Below, piece after piece: positions 1 through 7,877 of a stretch of 64,000 bases of DNA (positions are counted from its first letter, which is position 1; each line of letters begins with the position of its first letter). The notes beneath the pieces were generated by a model. It was not told the DNA's origin and did no database searches. It saw only the letters and a program-made list of their open reading frames with translations. This stretch comes from Mucilaginibacter tolerans (lineage in GTDB: Bacteria > Bacteroidota > Bacteroidia > Sphingobacteriales > Sphingobacteriaceae). Location: contig NZ_JAUMKB010000020.1 in assembly GCF_030519375.1 (NCBI RefSeq), positions 1-64,000 of the forward strand. Direction: 5' to 3'. The position numbers and the translations under genes were made by a program.

Positions 1-448
1 CTATCGGGCCTTGAGCACCAGTCGAACCAGTTGCTCCTGTCAAACCTATTGGACCTTGAGCACCGGTTGCTCCAGTAACCCCACTGGGGCCTGTTAAACC
101 TATCGGGCCTTGAGCACCAGTCGAACCAGTTGCTCCTGTCAAACCTATTGGACCTTGAGCACCGGTTGCTCCAGTAGCACCACTAGCTCCTGTCAAACCT
201 ATTGGACCTTGAGCACCGGTTGCTCCAGTAACCCCACTGGGGCCTGTTAAACCAATCGGGCCCTGCGGGCCAGTAGCTCCCGTAGTACCAGCAGGACCAA
301 TGGCCCCAGTTAAACCTATTGGGCCTTGTGGACCAGTAGCACCTGTTAAACCTATTGGGCCTTGAGGACCTATTGCCCCGGTCGATCCAGCGGGACCGGT
401 AGCGCCTGTTAAACCAGTCGGGCCCTGTGGGCCAGCTGGCCCTGCGGA
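1..448. repeat. Tandem repeat DNA encoding Gly-X-Y triplets
   Basis: The DNA is built of 9-bp units (one Gly-X-Y triplet each) arranged in longer near-identical blocks. The block starting at 1 recurs almost exactly at 100 (99 bp), and the block around 143 recurs about 54 bp later. Some blocks are nearly identical at the base level, which suggests recent duplication, so the triplet number could vary between strains and assembly here could be collapsed. Confidence 0.8.
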
Positions 449-913
449 TCCATTTATATTTGTCCAGCTATTTGTTGTAGGATTAAATACCCAGGCGCCG
501 CTATCATTGGTTACAATCGTGGTTCCTGCTCCCGGACCACCAGGTTGCCCTGGGGTGCCTGGGACGCCAGTTTTACCTGGCTCAGCTTCAACAATAACGC
601 CTCCGGAAACACCTTTGCAAAACACCCATTTGGTGCCGTCATTGTAGTAAACACCTGGTACAACATCATTACCAGAAGCTGTATTATAAACCATCATACC
701 AATGACGTGGGCTGATAATGGAGATGGGTTTGTTGTTTGAACCAATGCAACCCTTGCTATTAAGAAGCCCTTATTATTGCTCTCCAATTCGAGCAACGCA
801 TCTTTATTGGGTAAATTTCCGTTCGATAATGTTCCATCCTTTACCTTTTGCTGCGCGGCCAAGGATAAAGCAAACAACATAAATAATGAGAATAGTTGTA
901 GATGTTTTTTCAT
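1..913 (-). CDS. Secreted collagen-like repeat protein (partial, runs off left edge)
   Basis: The minus strand is open from an ATG at 913 to the window edge, so the C-terminus is missing. The protein starts with a signal peptide (MKKHLQLFSLFMLFALSLAA), followed by a segment of about 100 residues without repeats (motifs NKDALLELESNNKGFLIARV and VYYNDGTKWVFC). A short Gly-X-Y patch (GKTGVPGTPGQPGGPG) follows, then a spacer with a TNDSGAWVFNPTTNSW motif, then a long run of Gly-X-Y triplets rich in GPIGLTGATG. The pre-repeat segment resembles the N-terminal part of Bacteroidota exported proteins that carry variable collagen-like or tail-fibre-like regions. The likely role is a surface or extracellular filament. 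Function unknown; exported collagen-like nature is fairly sure. Confidence 0.85.
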   Translation of the reverse strand, partial: MKKHLQLFSLFMLFALSLAAQQKVKDGTLSNGNLPNKDALLELESNNKGFLIARVALVQTTNPSPLSAHVIGMMVYNTASGNDVVPGVYYNDGTKWVFCKGVSGGVIVEAEPGKTGVPGTPGQPGGPGAGTTIVTNDSGAWVFNPTTNSWTNINGSAGPAGPQGPTGLTGATGPAGSTGAIGPQGPIGLTGATGPQGPIGLTGAIGPAGTTGATGPQGPIGLTGPSGVTGATGAQGPIGLTGASGATGATGAQGPIGLTGATGSTGAQGPIGLTGPSGVTGATGAQGPIGLTGATGSTGAQGPI

Positions 914-1547
914 GCACTGTGATTAAGGTAGATTATTCCGACTTATCTGTAACAATTTGATAAATCAATTCAAATTCAAAAATTTGGGGAACTGCAAAAT
1001 AAACTCCGGCGGACTAAAAATTTCGAGGGTTTCGACACATAGTAATATAATGACGACAGAAAGAATCTATGAATAGATAAGGCATAGATGATATTTAACA
1101 GCAACACGCAGCGTTTGGGAAAATATTTTTTCTAAATAAATCTGAAGTAAAAATTCAAGTTAAGATGGCATAAAATAACGTGTTTATTTTCAGTAGAATA
1201 ATGACGAAACAATTTTGAGTAGCCTGAAAGTTGGCCAGTTTTAAAGATGATATCAAATTATGCGTAATAAATCGACTAATTACGGTATTGAATCGATAGA
1301 TTGAATATTTAGATCGATGAGGCTTAAGTGTTTATTCTATTTCGTCTCCAACAAGGCAATTTAACTACGAAAAACAAAAACAATTTTATTGTATTGTAAA
1401 ACAAACACTAAGGTTCTTTTACATTTAACTGACAGAATATTTATTTACATTTAAGGAATGATATTTGTCTTTATGACAGTTTTAAATAAGAAAATATTTT
1501 TGCAGTCAGGTGCGAATCAGGCGAATATTTAATATAATAACTCTTTT
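914..1547. other. AT-rich intergenic region
   Basis: This 634-bp gap between the divergently oriented collagen-like gene and the LytTR regulator has stop codons in all frames and no recognisable gene. It must hold the promoters of both neighbours. I see no long repeat or strong hairpin in it. Confidence 0.6.
1495..1502 (+). promoter_or_regulatory. Possible -7 promoter element before the LytTR regulator
   Basis: TATTTTTG matches the Bacteroidota primary sigma factor -7 consensus TAnnTTTG and lies 46 bp before the start codon at 1548. No -33 TTTG is found at the usual 19-21 bp distance, so the call is weak. Confidence 0.35.
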
Positions 1548-2279
1548 ATGCTAATAAACTGTATTGTTGTGGATGATGATGAAACGGCAATGTCTCTAAC
1601 TCGCGATTTTATTAATAAGACCCCATTTCTGAATCTTTTATCTTTCTACAATAACCCATTGAATGCACTGAGTGCACTGGGAAACGACGACCTTCAGCTT
1701 GTTTTTCTTGATGTTAATATGCCTGGTTTGAATGGTATTGAACTAGCTCAAATTATCAACGGCCAAAAAAAAACTCATAGGCCACACATAATTTTCATTT
1801 CTGGGTATGAACGATATGCAATTGATGGTTATAAAGTAAATGCAATTGATTATCTTCTAAAACCTGTTGATTATGAGGATTTTGCAAGGGCTGCGTTTAA
1901 GGCTAAAGTAATTATTGAGGACGCCAGCAAAAGGGTAAAGGATACGAACTACATTGCTGATGATTTTCTCTTTCTGAGAGTAGAATATGAATTGATTAAG
2001 GTTTACCTAAAAAACATACTCTATATTGAAGGATTTAAGGATTATGTTAAGATTTATTCAACTAATGTCAATGGATACATTAAATCGCTAATAACGATGA
2101 AAAACCTTGAAGAGAAATTGCCTCTACACTCTTTTATACGAATACATCGGTCATTTATCGTATCTCTAGACAAGATTGATTCCATCACCACCAATATGAT
2201 AAGAATTGGTAAAACTACAATACCTATCAGCCCTCAATATAAAGAGAATTTCAAAAAGCACGTAGATCAATGGTTCTAA
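1548..2279 (+). CDS. LytTR-family two-component response regulator
   Basis: A 243-residue protein with an N-terminal receiver domain (residues about 4-120: acidic pocket VVDDDE, phosphoacceptor Asp55 in FLDVNMPG, Lys in YLLKPVDYEDF) and a C-terminal LytTR DNA-binding domain (about 140-243, with the ILYIEGFKDYVKIY and RIHRSFIVSLDKI motifs). Members of this family are phosphorylated by LytS-type membrane histidine kinases and activate nearby promoters. No partner kinase is encoded next to it, so it is an orphan here. It is divergent from the collagen-like surface gene, which makes that gene a possible target; this is inference from position only. Confidence 0.92.
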   Translation: MLINCIVVDDDETAMSLTRDFINKTPFLNLLSFYNNPLNALSALGNDDLQLVFLDVNMPGLNGIELAQIINGQKKTHRPHIIFISGYERYAIDGYKVNAIDYLLKPVDYEDFARAAFKAKVIIEDASKRVKDTNYIADDFLFLRVEYELIKVYLKNILYIEGFKDYVKIYSTNVNGYIKSLITMKNLEEKLPLHSFIRIHRSFIVSLDKIDSITTNMIRIGKTTIPISPQYKENFKKHVDQWF

Positions 2280-2741
2280 TAATCGAGGCGTTTTTCTAAA
2301 ATTCTTTTCGAATATTGATTATCCTTTGAAGTTGGGTGAATTTAGAGATTTTGTGAACACTATGTTTAATGCCTAAGTTGTTTTCCAACCGCGGGTTGAG
2401 CTTACCGAAAAATATCCTAAATATTTTATATTATTTTATCAGGGAATAAATAAGAGTCCTTACATTGGAGTAATAAGATTCGCAATTAGTCTGTTTCAAA
2501 TAAGTGGTGAGTATTTAGGTGAGTAAGAGAAGAAACAGTGAAAATGAGAACACATTAATTGATAAAATTAATGAGGCAGGAAATAATTAAATGTTACATC
2601 TTATTTAGCTGAATATATTTCTTTGATTATTGCCAAAATAGTACATAAGTGTTCTAACCGGCTCCCTTTATCTCCGCAATATATTAAGGATAGGCTTTAG
2701 CATAATGCTAAGGCCATTTTTATTGCAGGAAAATTAAATGA
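2280..2741. other. Intergenic region without recognisable gene
   Basis: This 462-bp AT-rich stretch follows the LytTR regulator. I see no open frame of convincing length, no RNA gene and no strong terminator with a T tract. Confidence 0.5.
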
Positions 2742-2957
2742 CTACTCATTGCAGGATAGTGTTTCAATATCGTGCTTTATATCTGCGGGTAGAAGGTCAT
2801 TTACCACGAGTATTGAAACGTTGTGTAACCCTTGTAACACTACACAATCCTTAATTTTAAGTTTAGCTTTCTTAAAAAATGTTTTGTGCTTTTTCTCCAA
2901 TTTTTTTAGGCAGTCAAGTACTAACTCTCTTTCACCCATCAGATCATAGTCGCTCAT
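2742..2957 (-). CDS. Small hypothetical protein
   Basis: A 71-residue open frame starting at 2957. The opposite strand is also open here, but the minus reading has the charge pattern of a soluble protein: a basic helix (KKLEKKHKTFFKKAKLKIK), then a beta-like stretch (DCVVLQGLHNVSILVVNDL). I do not recognise a family. There is no signal peptide or membrane segment. It stands alone, divergent from the Crp-like gene. Coding status is uncertain. Confidence 0.4.
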   Translation of the reverse strand: MSDYDLMGERELVLDCLKKLEKKHKTFFKKAKLKIKDCVVLQGLHNVSILVVNDLLPADIKHDIETLSCNE

Positions 2958-3146
2958 AATGATAGTTTTTAAATGCCTGAGGAAATATCGGGCCTTTATT
3001 GTTTTAAAAAAATGATAGAGGTCACGTTTTCGTAATAATTGTGTACCAATTAGCTTATATCTTAGGAGTTTTTGTTGTATGTGTTTGCAGTAAACTGATC
3101 TTTAGACCATATATTTAACTGCACTTTTGTTAATTACCAATGTTGT

Positions 3147-3758
3147 ATGACTACGGCTATTTTCTCCGATCCTAATTTATTAGCAGAACTTAAAAAGTTT
3201 GCAAGGACAAAACATCTAAAACAAGGTGAAGTTTTAATTGTGCCTGGCGATAAAATATTTTTTGTGCCAATTGTGCAGAGGGGAGTTTTGAGGATCGTAA
3301 GGCAAGGCGAAGACGGGAGGGAGGTGTTCTTGTATCACTTATATCCCGGCCAAACATGTGCCATGGCTATGAACTGTTGCCAATCGCACAAAGAAAGCAT
3401 GATCAAGGCCGTTGCAGAAGATGACACCGAGGTGTTGCAGATTCCCGTAAACATGCTTGAGGACTGGTTTAAATATCCTGAATGGAAAGCTTTTGTAAAT
3501 AATACCTACGGCAATCGTTTCGCTGAGCTGATGGACGTGATCGACCTGATCGCGTTCCATAATATGGATAAACAAGTGCAGCATTATTTGCAGGAGAGAG
3601 CCAGGGCTACAAATTCAAAAACAATACAAGTTACTCATCAAGAAATAGCCGATGAGTTACATACTCATCGTGAGGCCGTAAGCAGGCTGCTTAGGAATAT
3701 GGAGCAAAAGAAGATGCTAAGGCTTGGCAGGAACTCGATTGAGCTTTTAAACTTCTGA
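3147..3758 (+). CDS. Crp/Fnr-family transcriptional regulator
   Basis: A 203-residue protein with an N-terminal cyclic-nucleotide-binding-like beta roll (about 15-120, e.g. FVPIVQRGVLRIVRQGEDGR and FLYHLYPGQTCAMAMNCC) and a C-terminal winged helix-turn-helix (about 150-203, THQEIADELHTHREAVSRLL). The cysteine pair in MAMNCCQ lies in the ligand-pocket loop. The gene lies 156 bp upstream of two rhodaneses and an OsmC-like gene on the same strand. Crp-like regulators of this type in Bacteroidota often precede rhodanese genes, so it probably controls this sulfur or redox cluster. The target is an inference. Confidence 0.9.
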   Translation: MTTAIFSDPNLLAELKKFARTKHLKQGEVLIVPGDKIFFVPIVQRGVLRIVRQGEDGREVFLYHLYPGQTCAMAMNCCQSHKESMIKAVAEDDTEVLQIPVNMLEDWFKYPEWKAFVNNTYGNRFAELMDVIDLIAFHNMDKQVQHYLQERARATNSKTIQVTHQEIADELHTHREAVSRLLRNMEQKKMLRLGRNSIELLNF

Positions 3759-3914
3759 CAATTTTTTTTTCATAACACTTTTCCTGAAAACTTAGCGGAT
3801 TGAATGCGATCTGTTTACGCCGCCTATTATTTAAAATAATTCGGCTTATCCAACAAATGTTCCAGTCGCTGCCATTTTGTATAGCGAATTTTGAATCAAA
3901 CAAAATGTTAAAAA

Positions 3915-4190
3915 ATGAATACGATATCAGAATTATTAAAATCGGGGGCAAAGGTTGTAGACGTAAGAACCCCGGCTGAGTATACTGAAGGGCACTTTGA
4001 ACACAGCATTAATATTCCGCTGAACGAGTTGTCAAACTATACAGATGAGCTTAAGAAGATGAAAGGTATTATTGTTTGTTGTGCATCAGGCATCAGAAGC
4101 AATAAAGCAGCTAATTTGATGAAGGTGCATGGGATTGATTGTCTGGATGGCGGCTCGTGGATGAATTTGAATTATTTGACGACCATTTAA
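3915..4190 (+). CDS. Single-domain rhodanese-like protein
   Basis: A 91-residue rhodanese domain. It shows the VVDVRTPAEYTEGHFEHSIN motif (residues 14-33, in the family's substrate-fold region) and the active-site loop CCASGIRS (residues 55-62), where one of Cys55/Cys56 would carry the persulfide. Such small rhodaneses move sulfane sulfur between thiol carriers in the cytoplasm. It is the first gene of a tight set: the next rhodanese starts 12 bp downstream. The doubled cysteine is shared with that neighbour, which points to a gene duplication. Confidence 0.9.
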   Translation: MNTISELLKSGAKVVDVRTPAEYTEGHFEHSINIPLNELSNYTDELKKMKGIIVCCASGIRSNKAANLMKVHGIDCLDGGSWMNLNYLTTI

Positions 4191-4202
4191 CTGATTGCAA
4201 AA

Positions 4203-4517
4203 ATGTTTGATAAAATTAAAAAAATATTAGGTATTGGCCCTAAGGTCGATTTTGGTGAATTAATAGCTAATGGTGCCGTGATTGTCGATGTACGTTCGTC
4301 AGGTGAATATTCTTTCGGGCATTTGAACAAGTCGGTCAATATGCCGTTAGACACACTCAAAGTGAAACTGGGAAAACTAAAAAAAGATACCCCGGTAATT
4401 ACTTGTTGTGCATCGGGGATGAGGAGTAGCATGGCGAAGAAGATTCTGCTGGCCAATGGATTTAAACAGGTGCACAATGGAGGCAGTTGGTTTAACTTAA
4501 AACGGTACGAAGAATGA
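4203..4517 (+). CDS. Single-domain rhodanese-like protein (second copy)
   Basis: A 104-residue rhodanese with a short basic N-terminal extension (MFDKIKKILGIG), the VIVDVRSSGEYSFGHLNKSV motif (26-45) and the active-site loop CCASGMRS (68-75). It is paralogous to the preceding gene and overlaps the next gene by 4 bp, so the two are probably translated together. Known role of the family: sulfur transfer or thiosulfate/persulfide handling. The exact donor and acceptor cannot be told from sequence. Confidence 0.9.
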   Translation: MFDKIKKILGIGPKVDFGELIANGAVIVDVRSSGEYSFGHLNKSVNMPLDTLKVKLGKLKKDTPVITCCASGMRSSMAKKILLANGFKQVHNGGSWFNLKRYEE

Positions 4518-4732
4518 TCACATTAAAACAGCGATTATTCAGCAATTGGCATTTCATGCGCATTGCGAGACTTGTGCTTTCCGTTGTGCTTTTGGTGATG
4601 TCAGTACAGGATAAAGATCTTGCCATGGGAGGCTTGGGTTTATTCTTCCTGATTACCACGATAGCAGGGCTGGGCTGCTGTGGGCCTCAGGGATGTAGCA
4701 CTCCCGAAAGAAATGCCGAACAAATGAAATAA
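4514..4732 (+). CDS. Small inner-membrane protein, YgaP-type DUF2892-like
   Basis: A 72-residue protein with two hydrophobic segments (about 17-32 and 36-52) and a cysteine-rich end (CCGPQGCSTP). It resembles the membrane part of YgaP, in which a rhodanese domain is fused to a DUF2892 transmembrane hairpin; here the parts are separate genes. It overlaps the upstream rhodanese by 4 bp. It could anchor the rhodaneses to the membrane or pass sulfur species; this is inference. The C-terminal cysteines could take part in persulfide exchange. Confidence 0.75.
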   Translation: MITLKQRLFSNWHFMRIARLVLSVVLLVMSVQDKDLAMGGLGLFFLITTIAGLGCCGPQGCSTPERNAEQMK

Positions 4733-4779
4733 CAATAAATAACCCTTACAAGAAGATCAAAAATTAAAAAGAAATTGAA

Positions 4780-5235
4780 ATGAATAATATAGAACACGAA
4801 TATGTAGTGGAGGTGAATTGGAAAAATGACAGGCTGGGCGTGTTGTACTCACCTGAATTGACAGGTAAAGTAGACGTAGCTACACCGCCTCAATTTAATA
4901 AAGGCATTGAAAAGATATGGTCGCCTGAGCATTTGTTTACTGCAGCGGTAAATAGCTGTTTGATGACCACTTTCCTGGCAATTGCGGAAAACTCAAAACT
5001 GGAGTTTGAAAATTTTACCTCGAAGTCGCTTGGCAAGCTCGAAATGGTTGATGGGAAATATATGATGAGCGAAGTAACGCTGGTGCCGACACTAACAATA
5101 AGTAAGGAAGGCGATCGTGAAAGGGCGTTACGTGTGCTTCAAAAATCGGAAGCAGCATGTTTAATATCCAATTCTATTAAATCAGAAATTGTTTTTAAGC
5201 CCGAAATTGTAGTGAAATCAAGAGCAGCGGCCTGA
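4780..5235 (+). CDS. OsmC/Ohr-family peroxiredoxin-like protein
   Basis: A 151-residue protein with the OsmC fold: an N-terminal beta part (EYVVEVNWKNDRLGVLYSPE), the helix with the peroxidatic cysteine (FTAAVNSCLMTTFLAIAE, Cys60) and the resolving cysteine (EAACLISNSI, Cys127). OsmC/Ohr proteins reduce organic hydroperoxides, and some members act on persulfides. It is last in the Crp/rhodanese cluster, 47 bp after the membrane protein gene. In this setting, a role in detoxifying peroxides or sulfane sulfur is plausible. Confidence 0.88.
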   Translation: MNNIEHEYVVEVNWKNDRLGVLYSPELTGKVDVATPPQFNKGIEKIWSPEHLFTAAVNSCLMTTFLAIAENSKLEFENFTSKSLGKLEMVDGKYMMSEVTLVPTLTISKEGDRERALRVLQKSEAACLISNSIKSEIVFKPEIVVKSRAAA

Positions 5236-5325
5236 TTAACAAAATGATAGCTTGGGTAAAGTAGGAAGGGGGAGCTCACGGGTAAAAAGTATGCATAATG
5301 TGCGGTTGATTTTTTTTTAAAAATA

Positions 5326-5356
5326 TTTGTGAACAAAATATTAAATCTTACTTTTG
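5326..5356 (+). promoter_or_regulatory. Bacteroidota-type promoter of tRNA-Pro
   Basis: TTTG at 5326-5329 and TACTTTTG at 5349-5356 are separated by exactly 19 bp and match the -33/-7 consensus TTTG-N19-TAnnTTTG of Bacteroidota. The mature tRNA begins 9 bp after the -7 box. This is the clearest promoter in the window. Confidence 0.75.
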
Positions 5357-5365
5357 CAGCCCCGA

Positions 5366-5439
5366 CGGGGTGTAGCGTAGCCCGGTATCGCGCCACATTT
5401 GGGATGTGGAGGCCGCAGGTTCGAATCCTGCCACCCCGA
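5366..5439 (+). tRNA. tRNA-Pro (anticodon TGG)
   Basis: The 74-nt cloverleaf folds with acceptor stem CGGGGTG/CACCCCG and discriminator A at 5439. The anticodon stem CCACA/TGTGG encloses loop TTTGGGA with anticodon TGG, and the T arm GCAGG-TTCGAAT-CCTGC is intact. CCA is not encoded. A terminator follows at once. The 3' end sequence (5427-5440) recurs at 43019-43032, as expected for a tRNA used as an integration site. Confidence 0.95.
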
Positions 5440-5463
5440 CGAAAGCGATACCAAACAAGTATC

Positions 5464-5500
5464 AAAACCCTGTAAATGTCTCATTTACAGGGTTTTTTAT
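5464..5500 (+). terminator. Rho-independent terminator after tRNA-Pro
   Basis: A perfect 15-bp stem (AAAACCCTGTAAATG at 5464-5478 with its complement at 5482-5496) with a 3-nt loop, followed by TTAT and more T residues. It ends the tRNA transcript. Confidence 0.85.
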
Positions 5501-5752
5501 TTTATTCAAATCCTTTTCAGTACATACTATTCCTTGCTTTATGCGAACAAAAAGGTGAACAGATTACGTTTTTTAGATTTGTTCACCAGAAAGGGTTTAA
5601 CTATATGATGTTCAATTGGTTACATCATTTAAATTAGACTGAAAAAGACGCATTTAGATCACTTTTTTGCCTTTCCAGTTTTCCGGTGAACAGTTTTGGC
5701 TATAACAGTTCAAAACAATTTTTAATTAATCTAAAAATCTGGAAAGATGAGA

Positions 5753-6309
5753 TCAACAAACACATTCGGAATTCACTTTGTGCTGATCAACCTCAAATAT
5801 CACATCATCCCAATCAATGGTGGAGGCCTCTTTTTCATTAGCGGACTTTTGATGGCGTAACCAATCGCGAATATCATTATAAGTTGACCGGTAATCTTGA
5901 ACGGTGCGCTCAAAGGGAATCCCGATTAACTTCATTGCGGCTATGTTGTCATCACTTAAATAGTACTTGGCTTTAAATTCCTCTAATGCTTCGGGATTCG
6001 TTATATCAATATGTTGCAAAGCCTTCAATCCAGCAAATTCGTCATAGTTTTGCATGGCCTTGATTTTGCTGATGCCTTTTAGTTCGGCGATTTGATCCAC
6101 GGTCATGGCTCCAAGCGTGGATATCTTATCGTTGATGTGCCCGATCAATGTCTTGCATATCATGACCAGCGGAATAGCCTGGCCCCGGATCGCAGGATGA
6201 TTGCGATGAGTTCAGCATTGCTTAACCCGGTAGGACCTATTTGCATAAATTTTGCTCTTGGGCGGTCAGCTGCTGACAGCTCGTTGATGTTTTTCAGGCG
6301 GATGTTCAT
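5753..6309 (-). pseudogene. Chimeric relic: RadC N-terminus joined to HsdR C-terminus
   Basis: From the ATG at 6309 the minus strand reads a RadC (JAB-domain DNA repair-like) start: NINELSAADRPRAKFMQIG, then LSNAELIAIILRSGA. A one-base loss in a G run near 6180 shifts the frame; the next frame continues as RadC (STLGAMTVDQIAELKGISKI). Right after the RadC KGISKIKAMQ motif the frame runs without a stop into the tail of a type I restriction HsdR subunit (NPEALEEFKAKY, ERTVQDYRSTYNDIRDWLR, IDWDDVIFEVD). The normal HsdR end is replaced by VNSECVC. So two unrelated genes were joined by a deletion, and the product is not functional RadC or HsdR. Family assignments are from remembered motifs. Confidence 0.7.
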
Positions 6310-6451
6310 GACTTAACAGCTGACTCCCAGGTTCCCGCTTGCGTGCCGGCCGAGGAGCATCGTGATTGCCTCTACGAAGAAGGGCAGCTGATCTTCAAAT
6401 AGAATGATATGTCTTAACCGGAAGAGGCGGCAGAACTAGGGCGCTGATGAG

Positions 6452-6729
6452 GTGGAAATGGAGCAATTGAGTGTCCCGGATTACATCACCCGTATACAGG
6501 AGATCTTGTTGAACAACAGTCGGATTTTGGAAGGCTTATGCAGTGAAAAGAAAGCGGGCTGGATCAGGATGCGCGATCTTATCGGGAAGGGCTTCAACAC
6601 GAAATTCATGATCAGCGTAGCGGAACCGACTGAATCAGGCGGGTGTATGATTTCTGTTTTGACTATGCCTATTGTGAGGAAGATGGGTTCGTTATTGTGA
6701 TCTGTCGCAAGCGCGACGAAGTCACTTAG
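6452..6729 (+). pseudogene. Frameshifted hypothetical gene
   Basis: An open frame starts MEMEQLSVPDYITRIQEIL (or at 6458) and reads convincingly to SVAEPTES near 6640. There a one-base change in a GGCGGG run shifts it. The other frame continues just as convincingly (RVYDFCFDYAYCEEDGFVIV, then ICRKRDEVT) to a stop at 6727-6729. The intact protein would be about 92 residues. I do not recognise the family. It lies between the RadC/HsdR relic and the Ssb/ComM relic and shares their decay. Confidence 0.5.
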
Positions 6730-6962
6730 GATCCAAAGTATTCGCCGTCAAAGCAACGGTAGGTGATCGCTTCAGAAAGATGGATAAGCCTAATGTTAGC
6801 AGACTGGTCAAGGTCAGCAATGGTGCGCGCAATTTTTAGGATGCGGTCGTGAGACCGTGCGGAAAGACGTTGATTCTCCATGGCTTGCATCAACAGTTCT
6901 TGTTCTATCACATCTAACTTGCAATGTTTTTTCATTTGCTCGGCGGTCATGTTTGCGTTTAT
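6726..6962 (-). pseudogene. ComM/YifB (Mg-chelatase-like AAA ATPase) C-terminal remnant
   Basis: The last 75 or so codons of a ComM/YifB-type gene: INANMTAEQMKKHCKLD, then the conserved QRLSARSHDRILKIARTIAD and IRLIHLSEAITYRCFD near the end. The AAA ATPase and Lon-like parts (normally about 430 residues more) are missing. It directly abuts the truncated Ssb remnant upstream, in another frame. ComM acts in branch migration during natural transformation, and comM is a known target of island insertion in some bacteria. Confidence 0.75.
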
Positions 6963-6972
6963 GGTGCCTCCG

Positions 6973-7185
6973 TTACAGGTATTTCTCCGCCAGTGCAGCC
7001 TGTTTTTCCCACAAAATGATCTGGTGCCTGGTGGTTTCGGTGACGCGTTCACCCTGACTATTTTTGCGGTAACTGTTCGTGGCCAGGTTCAGCTTTGCAA
7101 ATTTTTTTTGGTTCCAGGTGAGTTTGATCTCAGGAGCGCCGCCCAAAAATTCCGTCAGGCGAACGCTGTTGTTTAGCGTATTCAT
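6973..7185 (-). pseudogene. Single-stranded DNA-binding protein (Ssb) N-terminal remnant
   Basis: Starting at the ATG at 7185, the 70 codons read MNTLNNSVRLTEFLGGAPEI, KKFAKLNLATN, NSQGERVTET and HQIILWEKQAALAEKYL, which is the first half of the Ssb OB fold. The frame stops right there, where a full Ssb would continue for about 40 more OB-fold residues and an acidic tail. The DNA then passes directly into a ComM tail, so the junction at about 6963-6973 is a deletion or recombination scar. An accessory (mobile-element type) ssb is the likely source. Confidence 0.75.
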
Positions 7186-7355
7186 TTTTCTCATGTTATA
7201 TGCCGGCGAATTCCGGTGAAACAAAAGTGCGCAGGCGCTTTTCGAATTGACGTACAATAAACGAGTAAAAGCGTTTTTAAACGAGTACAACCATATCTTT
7301 GCCGCATGGAAATTTCAAAATCGGCCGGAGTGAAATGGGTGAGGGCAGAACATTT

Positions 7356-7595
7356 ATGATGTTGTTGCCGGTTACTTATCAAAATAAAGAATTAGAGCTG
7401 GAGTTTGATATTCAGCGGGGCTATGTTACCCGGGTAGGTGTGAAAATTGGTGAAACGGTAGTGATTTTTGAACCGGATGAGGAAGGGAATTACCGGGCCT
7501 TGGTGACATTGGAGGAAATGGCAAAGGCAAAAGAACTCAGTATCGCCTTGTTGCAGGCGATCGCTTCGCAACTGGAAAAACTTTCAATAGGTTAG
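7356..7595 (+). CDS. Small hypothetical protein
   Basis: About 79 residues. I chose the ATG pair at 7356/7359 because the upstream part of the longer frame (from 7299) lies in the leader and does not look protein-like. The product is a small soluble alpha/beta protein (LPVTYQNKELELEFDIQRGY, then VVIFEPDEEGNYRALV and a C-terminal helix). I do not recognise a function. Its stop overlaps the leader of the next gene by sharing TAGTATG, so the two form a small operon. Confidence 0.6.
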   Translation: MMLLPVTYQNKELELEFDIQRGYVTRVGVKIGETVVIFEPDEEGNYRALVTLEEMAKAKELSIALLQAIASQLEKLSIG

Positions 7596-7596
7596 T

Positions 7597-7824
7597 ATGA
7601 TCACTTTTTATGACTTTAATGAATTGGATGAGGTGGGTAAAGCAGGGGCGGTTTTTACGAAGGAGTTGTTTGTGGACGATCGTGATGAAGGCGGATTGAA
7701 GGTGCAGCTTTACAGGTTAAATAACTTTTATGTAGAGGTGTTTTATGATGCAGAGGCAAATAAGATCACGCGTTATCACGCTTTTAAATCGGTAGGGCAA
7801 CTGGCAAATTATCTGCGCCTGTAA
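7597..7824 (+). CDS. Small hypothetical protein
   Basis: A 75-residue soluble protein (MITFYDFNELDEVGKAGAVF, YRLNNFYVEVFYDAEANKIT, ending SVGQLANYLRL). It starts one base after the stop of the preceding gene, so they are co-transcribed. No family recognised; the beta-hairpin-like middle with a conserved-looking FYVEVFYD stretch suggests a small antiparallel sheet. Such pairs are common near mobile or accessory regions of Sphingobacteriaceae. Confidence 0.6.
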   Translation: MITFYDFNELDEVGKAGAVFTKELFVDDRDEGGLKVQLYRLNNFYVEVFYDAEANKITRYHAFKSVGQLANYLRL

Positions 7825-7835
7825 AATATTTTGAG

Positions 7836-7859
7836 TTATCTACCACCTGGTAAGATAAT
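7836..7859. promoter_or_regulatory. Likely TetR operator, copy 1
   Basis: TTATCTACCACCTGGTAAGATAA lies 20 bp before the TetR start codon and is an imperfect palindrome (TTATCT-ACCA-CC-TGGT-AAGATAA). A related sequence, TTATCTACCAACTGGGTAGA, stands at 8516 just after the gene. Paired palindromes around a TetR gene are typical of self-regulation. Confidence 0.5.
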
Positions 7860-7877
7860 CGTTCGTGTCTTCAATTT

